In this document: one piece after another, positions 7,878 through 16,269 of the stretch
How positions within the stretch are numbered: position 1 is the first letter of the stretch
How the letters are laid out: the number at the start of each line of letters is the position of its first letter
NCBI RefSeq assembly: GCF_017491605.1
Contig: NZ_JAFGYY010000023.1
Span: 1-64,000, forward strand
Direction of reading: 5' to 3'
Origin: Pseudomonas sp. 30_B
Lineage (GTDB): Bacteria > Pseudomonadota > Gammaproteobacteria > Pseudomonadales > Pseudomonadaceae
DNA: 64,000 nucleotides
Position numbers and translations under genes: made by a program
The notes under the pieces: generated by a model
The model's input: the letters and a program-made list of their open reading frames with translations, nothing else
Databases searched by the model: none
Told to the model about the DNA's origin: nothing

Positions 7878-8900
7878 TCAATAATCATCCCGCTTGCGAA
7901 ACGCCCAGCGCCCGGCCAGCCCGGTAAAGCTGGCCACCAGCACGACGAGAATCCAGAAACCTTCCGGGTCACTGGAAAAGGGAATGCCGCCAACGTTCAT
8001 GCCGAAGAAGCCGGCAATGATGTTGATCGGCAGCGCCAGCACCGTGACCACGGTGAGGGTGAACAGGGTGCGGTTGCTCTGCTCGTTGATCTTCGCGGCG
8101 ATCTCTTCCTGCAGCAGCTTGATGCGCTCGCCCAGGGCGGTGAGGTCGTTGATCACCAGGGAGAATTCCTCGGTGGCCTCGCGCAGCACACGCACGTCAC
8201 CCTCCTTCAGCCACACCGGCGGGCGGTTGAGCAGGCGCATCAGCGAGCCCGGCTCCAGCGCCAGCAGGCGTTGCAGGCGCACCAGCACGCGGCGCATCGC
8301 GCCCAGGTCGGCACGATTATCGGAAAGCCGCGCTGACAGCAGCTGATCCTCGATGCGATCCACGCTGATGCTGGTCTCGCGCAGGATGCGAGTGAGGATG
8401 TCGCCCTGGTCGCGCAGCAGGTGTACCAGCAACTCCAGCGGCGAGCGGAAGCGCTCGCCGTGCTTGACCGAGGAGCGCAGGGTGTCGACCGAGCGCAGCG
8501 GCTGGGCGCGAGCGGTGACCAGCAGGCGGCCACGGGCACAGACCCACAGGGTAGAGACGTCCGAGGACATGCGGCTGCCGAAGTCGAACACCACGTCGTT
8601 GACTACCGCCAGCAGCGCACCGTCGACGTGCTCGATACGGGTGGAGCGCGAGCCTTCGCGCAGGGTCTCGAAGAAGTAGTCGGGCAGCGCCAGGTGCGAC
8701 TTCATCCAGCGCTCGCAGGCCGCGTGCGCCAGGTTCAGGTGCAGCCAGAGGAACTCATCTTCCGCGCGCGGTTCCCGCAGGCGCTGCAAGGCGGTGGGCG
8801 AGTCGATCTCCAGGCCGGGCTGGTCGGGACGGAAGCTGAAGCCATAAAGCAGGCCGAACAGGTCGGAATCCTGGTGGCTCTGGACGATGCTGTGGTTCAT
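7878..8900 (-). CDS. zntB: Zinc transporter ZntB (CorA family)
   Basis: A 340-residue CorA-type metal channel. A large cytoplasmic N-terminal domain rich in charged helices is followed by two membrane segments near the C-terminus, joined by the family signature GMNVGGIPF (a GMN variant typical of ZntB). The tail ends RWAFRKRDDY. It is expected to move zinc, with transport direction debated for the family. I start at MNHSIVQSHQ (8900), five bases after GGAG; the longer frame to 8960 reads through a REP and is rejected. The promoter region holds a REP pair. Confidence 0.92.
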   Translation of the reverse strand: MNHSIVQSHQDSDLFGLLYGFSFRPDQPGLEIDSPTALQRLREPRAEDEFLWLHLNLAHAACERWMKSHLALPDYFFETLREGSRSTRIEHVDGALLAVVNDVVFDFGSRMSSDVSTLWVCARGRLLVTARAQPLRSVDTLRSSVKHGERFRSPLELLVHLLRDQGDILTRILRETSISVDRIEDQLLSARLSDNRADLGAMRRVLVRLQRLLALEPGSLMRLLNRPPVWLKEGDVRVLREATEEFSLVINDLTALGERIKLLQEEIAAKINEQSNRTLFTLTVVTVLALPINIIAGFFGMNVGGIPFSSDPEGFWILVVLVASFTGLAGRWAFRKRDDY

Positions 8901-8930
8901 GGGACTCCGTGCACGCAGGTGGAAGGTGCG

Positions 8931-9002
8931 TGTAGGAGCGAGCTTGCTCGCGAACCGCATAGCTCCGTGCCGTGCAAGTTCGCGAGCAAGCTCGCTCCTA
9001 CA
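8931..9002. repeat. REP pair (REPIN), GTAGGAGCGAGCTTGCTCGCGAA type
   Basis: Two REP units in opposite orientation, GTAGGAGCGAGCTTGCTCG and its complement, are separated by about 27 bases. This is the commonest repeat type in the window. Confidence 0.9.
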
Positions 9003-9065
9003 AAAAGCGAATCCGCGTCAGCCGGTAGTATCAGAACCCGGTGAAAGTCAGATGACAGACCCGTG

Positions 9066-10196
9066 TCAGCCGAACAGCGCGGCGACGGTACGTTCGCCCA
9101 GCTCCGGGCCGACGCTCATGCCCACGCCGGTATGCATCAATACAGCCGTGACGCCATCCACCGCGTGCAGCACCGAGAACGGTCCCGGCCCGCGCGCGCC
9201 ATAAACGCCCTGCCAGCGCTCGACCACTTCCACGCGCATGCCCAGGGTGTCCTCGGCCAACGCCAGCATCAGCTTATCCACAGCCTCCGCGTTGAACGGT
9301 GTGGCGTCGCTGCCGTAGTGGTGCGAGTCGCCGATGATCAGCTCGCCATGGGGCGTCGGGCTGATCAGCAGGTGGATGCCGTGCGCCTCCAGCTCCGGCG
9401 TCTCGCGGCGGATCTGCGCGCGGATCGCCTCGGCTTCCGGCAGGTCGGCGAAGGCACCGTAGTGCACGCAGCTCAGCCCGGTCAGCACCGCGTGCCCCAG
9501 TCCGAAGTCGACCTGCGGACGCGCGCGCAGCATCTGCAAGCGGCACACCTGCGGCTCCAGCGGAGCAATGGTCTCGGCCAGCAGGGTTTGATAGTCGTGA
9601 CCGGAGCAGACGATCACCTGCCCTGCGGTAAAGCTGCCCGCCGTGGTATGCAGCACGCCGGCGTCGACGTCCCGCACCAGGGTGGAGAAATGGAACGCTA
9701 CGCCGTACTCGCGGCGCAGGTAGTCGATCAGGGCCGGCAACGCCTCGCGGGAATACAGCTGCTGGTCGTCGAACCCCAGTAGCGCGGCGCGGTGGTGGCG
9801 GAAGTGGCCTTGGTAGAGGTCATTCAGTTCGCTGCCGCGCAGCAGGCCCACGCGGTAGTCCAGCTCCTTGGCGCGGCCGGCGCAGAAGACCTCCAGCAGG
9901 TGCTCCTCGGCTTCGGTGCGGGCGAACAGCAGCGAGCCGTGGCGGCGCAGGGAGAACCCGGCCTGCTCGGCCCAGTGCGCCCAGATCGAGCGGCTGGCCC
10001 GCGCCAGGTCCGACATCACGCCCGGCGGCTGACCAGTGACCAGGGCCTGGCCGAAGTTGCGCACCGAGGCGCCCAGAGGCGTGGCGGTCCGCTCGAAGAC
10101 GCGCACGGACAGGCCGCGGCGGGCGGCGGCGTAGGCGTGGGAAAGGCCGAGGATACCGGCGCCGACGATGGCGACGTCGCAGTGGGTCTGGGTCAT
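9066..10196 (-). CDS. FAD-dependent amine oxidoreductase of the AEP locus (TIGR03364 type)
   Basis: A 376-residue DAO-family flavoenzyme. The N-terminal Rossmann motif is VAIVGAGILGLSHAYAAARR (dinucleotide binding GxGxxG), followed by ASVRNFGQ. The C-terminal part carries the second FAD motif region (GVYGARGPG, HTGVGMSVGP). Members of this family sit beside AEP uptake genes, and I recall one (PbfD) reported to oxidise N-alkylated AEP to phosphonoacetaldehyde; applying that here is inference. Start ATG at 10196 with AAGGA about eight bases upstream. It follows the binding-protein gene on the same strand after 120 bp. Confidence 0.82.
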   Translation of the reverse strand: MTQTHCDVAIVGAGILGLSHAYAAARRGLSVRVFERTATPLGASVRNFGQALVTGQPPGVMSDLARASRSIWAHWAEQAGFSLRRHGSLLFARTEAEEHLLEVFCAGRAKELDYRVGLLRGSELNDLYQGHFRHHRAALLGFDDQQLYSREALPALIDYLRREYGVAFHFSTLVRDVDAGVLHTTAGSFTAGQVIVCSGHDYQTLLAETIAPLEPQVCRLQMLRARPQVDFGLGHAVLTGLSCVHYGAFADLPEAEAIRAQIRRETPELEAHGIHLLISPTPHGELIIGDSHHYGSDATPFNAEAVDKLMLALAEDTLGMRVEVVERWQGVYGARGPGPFSVLHAVDGVTAVLMHTGVGMSVGPELGERTVAALFG

Positions 10197-10316
10197 GGGG
10201 AAATCCTTCTTGCGAGGTGCCCTTCGCACCGGCCGCGCAGATTGCAGCAGGCGCGAGGGTTCAACGATGTTGCCCGGAGCAGCGCCCTCTTCCCGCTGGA
10301 AAGAGGGCTCATGCGC

Positions 10317-11342
10317 TTACTTCTGCGCAACCTTCTCCGACTTGCCGTCGTAGCGCTTGCGCCACTCGGCGAGGATCTCGTCGCGGTTCTTCGAGGCCCA
10401 GGCGAAGTCGTTCTTGATCAGGCGCTGCTCGTAGTCGGCCGGCAGTTCGGTCTGCGGCTTGGCGATGCCCGGCTGGGCCAGCACGGCGAAGTTTTCCTTG
10501 TACAGCTCCATGGCTTTCGGGCTGGCGGAGAAGTCGGCGAGCTTCTTCGCCGCGTCTTCATGCTGGGTGCCCTTGACGATGCCGGTGGCTTCGATCTCCC
10601 AGCCCAGGCCTTCCTTGGGCAGGACGATGTCCAGCGGCGCGCCCTGGCGCTTGAGCTGCACGGCCGGGTACTCGAAGGAGATGCCGATCGGGAACTCGCC
10701 GGCAGCGGCCAGCTTGCACGGCTTGGAGCCGGAGTGGACGTACTGGCCGATGTTCTCGTGCAGGGCGTCCATGTAGGCCCAGCCCTGCTTCTCGCCGAAG
10801 GTCTGCAGCCAGGCGGAGACGTCGAGGAAGCCGGTGCCGGAGGACGCCGGGTTGGGCATGACGATCTTGCCCTTGTACTCGGGCTTGGTCAGGCCCTGCC
10901 AGCTCACCGGCTTCTCCAGGCCCAGCTTCTGCGCCTCGACGGTGTTGAAGCAGATGGTCGCTGCCCAGACGTCCATGCCCACCCACGCCGGCGGGTTGGC
11001 GGGGTCGCGGTAGTTCTTGCCGATGGCGTCCAGGTGCTTGGGCGCGTACTTCTCCAGCATGCCCTGCGCATCGAGGATGGCCAGGCTGGAAGCAGCCAGG
11101 CCCCAAACAGCGTCGGCCTGCGGGCGATCCTTCTCGGCCAGCAGCTTGGCGGTGACGATACCGGTGGAGTCACGCACCCACTTGATCTTGATGTCCGGGT
11201 TCTCGGCTTCGAAGGCCTGCTTGTAGGCGGTCAGCTGTTCCGGCTCCAGGGCGGTGTAGACGGTCAGCTCGGTGTCGGCGGCATGGACCTGTGCGGCGAA
11301 ACCGGCAACCACGGCGGCGGCGAGGGCAAGACGTTTGAACAT
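10317..11342 (-). CDS. AEP ABC transporter substrate-binding protein (PhnS2-like)
   Basis: A 341-residue periplasmic binding protein of the iron/thiosulphate/AEP type. A signal peptide (MFKRLALAAAVVAGFAAQVHA, cleavage after residue 21) precedes the mature start ADTELTVYTALEPEQLTAYK, characteristic of the group. It would capture 2-aminoethylphosphonate for the downstream-named permease. Unusually it lies at the 3' side of the ATPase and permease genes, with a 142-bp gap before it. The pairing with a TIGR03364-type oxidase and a phn-type LysR supports the substrate call. Confidence 0.85.
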   Translation of the reverse strand: MFKRLALAAAVVAGFAAQVHAADTELTVYTALEPEQLTAYKQAFEAENPDIKIKWVRDSTGIVTAKLLAEKDRPQADAVWGLAASSLAILDAQGMLEKYAPKHLDAIGKNYRDPANPPAWVGMDVWAATICFNTVEAQKLGLEKPVSWQGLTKPEYKGKIVMPNPASSGTGFLDVSAWLQTFGEKQGWAYMDALHENIGQYVHSGSKPCKLAAAGEFPIGISFEYPAVQLKRQGAPLDIVLPKEGLGWEIEATGIVKGTQHEDAAKKLADFSASPKAMELYKENFAVLAQPGIAKPQTELPADYEQRLIKNDFAWASKNRDEILAEWRKRYDGKSEKVAQK

Positions 11343-11484
11343 GTGGAGCTCCTTGGCAGTGTCTGTTGGTTGATTCCCCTTCGGGCCAGCGCAAGCGCTG
11401 TTCGCGATGAGGCTGCGTCCCGCGTTCGCGGGGATGACGATCAGTACGGTTGGTGTTCAGCGAGGTGCAACGGGAAACCGGGCA

Positions 11485-13188
11485 TCACTTCCTCCAGGCC
11501 TGGGAGCGGCGCAGCAGGCCGCGCGAGGCGCCGGCCAGCAGCAGCGACACGGCGGCGGAAGTGAAGAGGATCAGCGTGGACATGGCAGCGGCACCGCCGA
11601 CGTTGCCGGAGTCGTCCATGTTCAGCACGGCGACGGCGGCGAGGATGGTGTCCGGGTTGTAGAGGAAGATCGCCGCCGACACCGTGGTCATCGCCGAGAC
11701 GAACAGGTAGCGGATGATGTCCAGCAGCGCCGGCAGGCAGATCGGCACGGTAACGCGCAGGTAGTGGCGCCACAGCGGCATCTTCAGCGACAGCGCGGCG
11801 GCCTCGAACTCGCCGTCGAGCTGGCGCAGCGCGGCGGTGGCGGTCATCTGCGCGGTGGTCAGGTAGTGGGCGATGGTGCACACCACCAGCAGGGCCATGC
11901 TGCCGTAGAACACATGCAGCGGGTTGCCCGGCAGGTTGAAGAAGAAGACGTAGCCCAGGCCCAGCACCAGGCCGGGGACGGCCATGGGCACGAAGCAGAG
12001 CATCCGCAGCAACTGGTTCAACCATGGCTGCTCGCGGGTCTTCTCCATCAGGTAGGCGCCGGTGAAGATCATCGCGCTGCCGATGATGGCGGTGCAGGCG
12101 GCCATGGTCAGGCTGTTGCGGTAGGCCAGCCAGCCGCCGCCGGCAGTGGTGTCGAAGTCGTAGTGATGCAGCGACAGCGACAGGTTGTACGGCCAGAACT
12201 TCACCAGCGAGGAGTACACGGCCATGCCCAGCACGCCCAGCAGCACCGCGCAGATCAGCAGCACGATGGCGAGGAAGGCGGCATCGCGGCGGCGTGATGG
12301 CTTGGGATGGTAGACCTGCGCGCGGCCGCTCATGGCCTCGCGCTGGCGCAGGCGCAGCCAGGTGTCCACGGCAAAGCTGAGCAAGGCCGGCAGCAGCAGG
12401 ATCATGCCGATCTGCGCACCACGGCCGAACTGCTGCTGGCCGACCACCGCCTTGTAGGCTTCCAGCGCCAGCACCTGGTAGTCGCCGCCCACCACCACCG
12501 GAACGCCGAAGTCGGTGATGGTCAGGGTGAACACCAGGCAGAAGGCGGCGAACACACCCTGCCGCGAGGCCGGCCAGGTGATGCTGCGGAAGGCCTTCCA
12601 CGGACTCGCGCCCATGCTGGAGGCGGCGTCGAACAGGCGCGCGTCGGCCAACGACAGCGCGGACAGCAGGATCATCAGCGCGTGGGGAAAGGTGTAGATG
12701 GCTTCACCGAGGACGATGCCCCAGAAGCCATAGATATTGTCCGGCACCCAGCCGCGCAGCAGGCCCTGGTTGCCGAACAGGTAGATCAGCGCGATACCCG
12801 GCAGCATCGACGGCGCCAGCAGCGGCAGCAGGGAAATCCCTCGCCACAGGCCCTTGGCCGGAATCAGCGTGCGCTGCAGGGCATAGGCGAACGCATAGGC
12901 CAGCGGCACCACGATGGCGGCGACGCTCAGCGAGACCTTCAGGCTGTTGCCCAGCAGCCAGTGGAAGTTGTCGCTGCGCAGCAGCTCGGCCATGGCGGCG
13001 ACGCCACCGCCCTGCCCCGCCGCGCTGCTGAAACCGCGCCAGAAGATGGCCAGCAGCGGCAGCAGCACGGCGACAGTGAGCAGCACCAGCAGCAGGCATT
13101 TGCCACCGCGCACGAACAGGCGATCACCGAGATCGCTACGGAGCTTGCCGGCGGACAGCGCCGGATTGTGATTCACCACGGCATCCAT
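11485..13188 (-). CDS. AEP ABC transporter permease (PhnU2-like, double-length)
   Basis: A 567-residue inner-membrane permease made of two fused BPD_transp domains, each with about six membrane segments. The first half has the EAA-like loop around DAASSMGASPWKAFRSITWP and the second around EFEAAALSLKMPLWRHYLRV. Such double-length permeases are typical of AEP and iron(III) uptake systems. The ATG at 13188 lies one base after the TGA of the ATPase gene, so the two are translationally coupled. A longer reading to 13236 overlaps the ATPase and is rejected. Confidence 0.88.
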   Translation of the reverse strand: MDAVVNHNPALSAGKLRSDLGDRLFVRGGKCLLLVLLTVAVLLPLLAIFWRGFSSAAGQGGGVAAMAELLRSDNFHWLLGNSLKVSLSVAAIVVPLAYAFAYALQRTLIPAKGLWRGISLLPLLAPSMLPGIALIYLFGNQGLLRGWVPDNIYGFWGIVLGEAIYTFPHALMILLSALSLADARLFDAASSMGASPWKAFRSITWPASRQGVFAAFCLVFTLTITDFGVPVVVGGDYQVLALEAYKAVVGQQQFGRGAQIGMILLLPALLSFAVDTWLRLRQREAMSGRAQVYHPKPSRRRDAAFLAIVLLICAVLLGVLGMAVYSSLVKFWPYNLSLSLHHYDFDTTAGGGWLAYRNSLTMAACTAIIGSAMIFTGAYLMEKTREQPWLNQLLRMLCFVPMAVPGLVLGLGYVFFFNLPGNPLHVFYGSMALLVVCTIAHYLTTAQMTATAALRQLDGEFEAAALSLKMPLWRHYLRVTVPICLPALLDIIRYLFVSAMTTVSAAIFLYNPDTILAAVAVLNMDDSGNVGGAAAMSTLILFTSAAVSLLLAGASRGLLRRSQAWRK

Positions 13189-13189
13189 C

Positions 13190-14245
13190 TCAGGCGAACA
13201 CCTGCAGGCTGCGCGGAGGAAGGGAGACCCAGACATCCGGGGAGCCCAGGCGCGGCATGTCCTCCGGCGCCAGCTCGGCCAACAGCGGGTGGCCCGGCAG
13301 TTGTTCCAGCTCGAAGCTCATGCGGCAGCGGTTGCCGAGGAAAGTGATCTCTCGGATCTGCGCGCGGAACAGGTTTTCCTGGTGCACCACCGGGTTCACG
13401 CTGATCGCTTCCGGGCGGCAGAACAACCGGCCCGAAGCGCTCGCGGCCTGCCCCTGCAGGCGCAGGTTGAGGCTGCCGACACGGGCATGGCCATCGCTGC
13501 CGCGCTCGAACGGCAGCCAGTTGCCCTGACCGACGAACTCGGCGACGAAGGGCGTCGCCGGGGTGCTGTAGATCTCCTGGGCGGTGCCGTACTGCTCGAT
13601 GCGCCCGTGGTTCATCACCGCGATGCGGTCGGCCATCAGCATCGCCTCGTCCTGGTTGTGGGTGACCATCACGGTGGTGATGCCCAGGCTCTTCTGCAGT
13701 TGGCGCAGCTCACCGCAGAGGTGCTCGCGGACGCGGGCGTCCAGCGCGGACATCGGCTCGTCGAGCAGCAGCAGCGACGGGCTCGGTGCCAGCGCACGGG
13801 CCATGGCCACGCGTTGCTGCTGACCGCCGGAGAGCTGGCCGGGATACTTCTTCTCGCTGCCGGAGAGGCCGACCAGTTCGAGCATCTCGGCGACGCGGCG
13901 GCGGGCGTCGTCCTTGCTGACGTTGGCCAGGCCGTAGGCGATGTTCTGCTCGACGGTCAGGTTGGGGAACAGCGCGTAGGACTGGAACAGGATGCCGTAG
14001 TCCCGCGCCTGCGGCGGCAGCAGGGAAACATCTCGCGGGCCCAGGTGCAGGGCGCCCTCGTCCTGGCGCTCCAGGCCGGCGATGCAGCGCAGCAGCGTGG
14101 TCTTGCCGCAACCGGAGGGGCCGAGCAGGCAGACCAGTTCGCCCGCCTTGACGTCCAGCGACACGCCGTCGAGGGCGACGAACTGGCCGAAGCGCTTGCG
14201 GATGTGGCGTACGCTGAGCGGCGTGCCGGCGATGGTCGTGTGCAT
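13190..14245 (-). CDS. AEP ABC transporter ATP-binding protein (PhnT2-like)
   Basis: A 351-residue ABC ATPase. Walker A GPSGCGKTT is at residues 42-50, the signature LSGGQQQR follows near 138, and Walker B LLLLDEPMSALD comes just after. The H-loop VTHNQDEA is present. A C-terminal TOBE-like region (FCRPEAISVNP) marks the spermidine/iron/AEP branch. It is first in the probable operon ATPase-permease-binding protein-oxidase, with GAGGT seven bases before the ATG. The LysR gene lies upstream beyond the long repeat element. Confidence 0.9.
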   Translation of the reverse strand: MHTTIAGTPLSVRHIRKRFGQFVALDGVSLDVKAGELVCLLGPSGCGKTTLLRCIAGLERQDEGALHLGPRDVSLLPPQARDYGILFQSYALFPNLTVEQNIAYGLANVSKDDARRRVAEMLELVGLSGSEKKYPGQLSGGQQQRVAMARALAPSPSLLLLDEPMSALDARVREHLCGELRQLQKSLGITTVMVTHNQDEAMLMADRIAVMNHGRIEQYGTAQEIYSTPATPFVAEFVGQGNWLPFERGSDGHARVGSLNLRLQGQAASASGRLFCRPEAISVNPVVHQENLFRAQIREITFLGNRCRMSFELEQLPGHPLLAELAPEDMPRLGSPDVWVSLPPRSLQVFA

Positions 14246-14441
14246 GGCGGTACCTCGTATTCCTGTGGCTCACGTTGCCGTGGGCGGCGACGTGACTTGA
14301 CGAGGTTCATGCTAGGGAGGGATTACGACGGCTCTGTTGCGATGACTAAAAGTGCACCGATAGATCCATAGGCAAATTTTGGTATGGGGGCGAAAAAAAT
14401 TACGAATGGGGCAGTTTGTCTCGCAACAAGGCGAGAGGCGA

Positions 14442-14855
14442 ATCGCGGGCGGAGTCCGCTCCTACAAAAGCCGCGCAGATTTCAGGTTTGGGTTTTCTGC
14501 GCCGCTTCGGCGTGTTTGGATGCTTCTTGTTTCGCCCCCTCGGGCGACCTACTTTGCCAAACGACGCAAAGTAGGCAAAAGTCTCTGCCCCATCATCCGG
14601 GTCCCGCTTCGCGGGACTTCCCTCGCTCCATCGAAGTTTCAGGGGCACGCGTCGACGGGCCATCCCTGGCCCAACGACGCTCTCGCGGCATCCATGCCGC
14701 TCAACCCCTGAAACTCCGATTCCACTCGGCCTCCTGAAGGGGCGCTCCGGCGTGTGCGGCAATTTTTCTGGAAGTCTCCAAAGCCAGAGCCGAGGGTGCT
14801 CTTCGTAGGAGCGGACCTTGTCCGCGAAATCCATCGCGGATGAATCCGCTCCTAC
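14442..14855 (-). repeat. Long REP-bounded structured repeat, copy A
   Basis: Read on the minus strand, this roughly 410-bp element begins and ends with GTAGGAGCGGA-type REPs and contains at least six hairpins in fixed order. Key stems in plus coordinates: 14685-14690 with 14695-14700, 14649-14654 with 14675-14680 (enclosing 14657-14672), 14601-14607 with 14611-14617, and 14548-14557 with 14566-14575. Copy B at 49281-49701 keeps the same layout although several stem sequences differ in a compensating manner. The gap between the AEP operon and its LysR gene (14246-14956) is mostly this element; an extra REP is at 14883-14906. I see no credible protein gene in it. Confidence 0.85.
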
Positions 14856-14956
14856 AGGAACGCGCCAGTGCTATGCGCCCGCGTAGGAGCGGACTCCGTC
14901 CGCGATGTCCTTCGGATATGCAACAAAAGCCACCCACGTGGCACTGACTCACCGAA

Positions 14957-15808
14957 TCACGTCTGCGCCAATCCCAGAAACGCACTCGGCAACCGCGCCT
15001 GCCGCCGGTCCTTCAGGCAATACAGGTACTCGTCGATCCGCCGTGCCCCGATGATCTCCAGCACACACAACTGCGGATTATCCGGCACCTCCTGACGGGC
15101 AATGATGCTCACCCCCAGGTTGCGGATCACCGCCTCGCGGATCGACTCGCGGCTGCCGATCTCCAGCATCGAGGCCGGCGTCACACCGGCTTCCAACAGC
15201 ATCGCCTCGGTGAGCTGGCGGGTGGTGGAGCCGGCCTCGCGCATCAGCAGACAGTGACTGCGCAGATCACCCAGGGCCACCGACTGTTGCATCGCCAGCG
15301 GATGGCTGCGGTGCACCGCCAGCACCAGCGGATCGCTGCCGAGCACCACACGGGTCAGGCGCGCATCGTCCACCTGCTGCGAGGACGCCGCCAGGTCGAC
15401 CCGGCACTCCACCAGCGCTTCGAGCACCTGTTGGGAGTTGCCGATCTCCACCGACACCTCGATCTGTGGATAACGCTCGCGGAAGGTCTTGATCAAACCG
15501 AGCACGTAATAAGGAGAGGTGGCGCCGATGCGCAACGCGCCCTGCATCTGCCCGCAGTTGCGCAGGTAGAACTCGATGTCGGCTTCCTGCTGCAGCAACG
15601 TCTCGACCATCGGCAACAGACGGGCGCCCTCGTCGCTCAGGGTCAGGCGGCGGCCGCCACGGTAGAACAGCTCCACCGCGTACTGGCTTTCCAGGTTGCG
15701 GATCTGGGTTGTGACGGTGGGCTGGCTCAGGCCGAGCTTCTTCGCCGCCTGGGTGATGCTGCCCAGCTTCGCCACCCGATAGAACGCTTTAAGTTCCGCA
15801 CTCAGCAT
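14957..15808 (-). CDS. LysR-family regulator of AEP metabolism (TIGR03339-like)
   Basis: A 283-residue LysR regulator. The N-terminal winged helix-turn-helix is clear (LGSITQAAKKLGLSQPTVTT, ESQYAVELFYRGGRRLTLS), followed by the effector-binding domain from about residue 85. Location next to AEP uptake genes and overall likeness suggest the phn-type LysR that senses AEP or its breakdown products. It is transcribed in the same direction as the transporter genes, not divergently, with about 710 bp between. The ATG at 15808 is used. Confidence 0.85.
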   Translation of the reverse strand: MLSAELKAFYRVAKLGSITQAAKKLGLSQPTVTTQIRNLESQYAVELFYRGGRRLTLSDEGARLLPMVETLLQQEADIEFYLRNCGQMQGALRIGATSPYYVLGLIKTFRERYPQIEVSVEIGNSQQVLEALVECRVDLAASSQQVDDARLTRVVLGSDPLVLAVHRSHPLAMQQSVALGDLRSHCLLMREAGSTTRQLTEAMLLEAGVTPASMLEIGSRESIREAVIRNLGVSIIARQEVPDNPQLCVLEIIGARRIDEYLYCLKDRRQARLPSAFLGLAQT

Positions 15809-16030
15809 CCGCTAGACTCGCTCGTTGGTAGAAATCATCGATACGCTTCCAGGCTTTGCCAGCCCTCTGAGACGAGGACTGGCCGCATACCGGCCGGGAT
15901 CAGAGCCGCTCTCATTATGAACTGCGGCGGGCCCACATGGTCGCCATGGGACAGCACCTCGACGATGGTGCATTGGCGCACTCATCGCCTTCCGATGATG
16001 GCCGCCCTTTCCATCGGCCCTGCAAAAACA

Positions 16031-16054
16031 AAAGGCCCGCGAGTGCGGGCCTTG
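16031..16054 (-). terminator. Original tRNA-Arg terminator, now cut off by the island
   Basis: On the minus strand AGGCCCGCACTCGCGGGCCT is followed by TTTGTTTTTG. It stands just beyond the left att copy, where the tRNA-Arg gene would have ended before the island inserted. Confidence 0.7.
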
Positions 16055-16060
16055 GCATGC

Positions 16061-16113
16061 TGGTGTCCCGGAGAGGGGTCGAACCTCCAACCTTCCCCTT
16101 AGGAGAGGGACGC
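16061..16113 (-). repeat. Left att copy, displaced 3' fragment of tRNA-Arg(CCT)
   Basis: 53 bp identical, except at 16106, to the CCA-to-anticodon-loop part of the complete tRNA at 24733-24809. It lacks the 5' half, so it cannot be a tRNA. It is the original chromosomal 3' end left behind by integration. Confidence 0.92.
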
Positions 16114-16233
16114 AGCGCTGTTTCATGTTGTTTCAACGAATCACGCAAATTCACGAAAAACCCATAGCCCACGGGCCATACAGCTGACCACATTGTTTTC
16201 CTTCGTTTCACTGGATAGCATAACTTTGCCTGA

Positions 16234-16264
16234 GAAACGGGGAACGAACGGGGAAAACGGGGAA
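16234..16264 (+). repeat. Left integrase arm-type repeats (ACGGGGAA x3)
   Basis: ACGGGGAA occurs at 16237-16244, 16248-16255 and 16257-16264, directly before the integrase start. The first 24 bases of this block recur with one mismatch at 24652-24675 near the other end of the island, in the same orientation. This is the layout expected of integrase arm-binding sites. Confidence 0.65.
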
Positions 16265-16269
16265 CAGCC

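Noticed and set aside
14400..14834. Open frame of 144 codons across copy A of the long repeat, and a similar one over copy B
   Set aside because: The copies differ by matched stem changes and length differences that do not keep a frame. Composition is Arg/Pro-rich as expected from GC-rich repeats, and REPs form both ends.
16061..16113. A second tRNA-Arg gene
   Set aside because: Only the 3' half is present; the D arm and 5' acceptor strand are missing. It is an att remnant.
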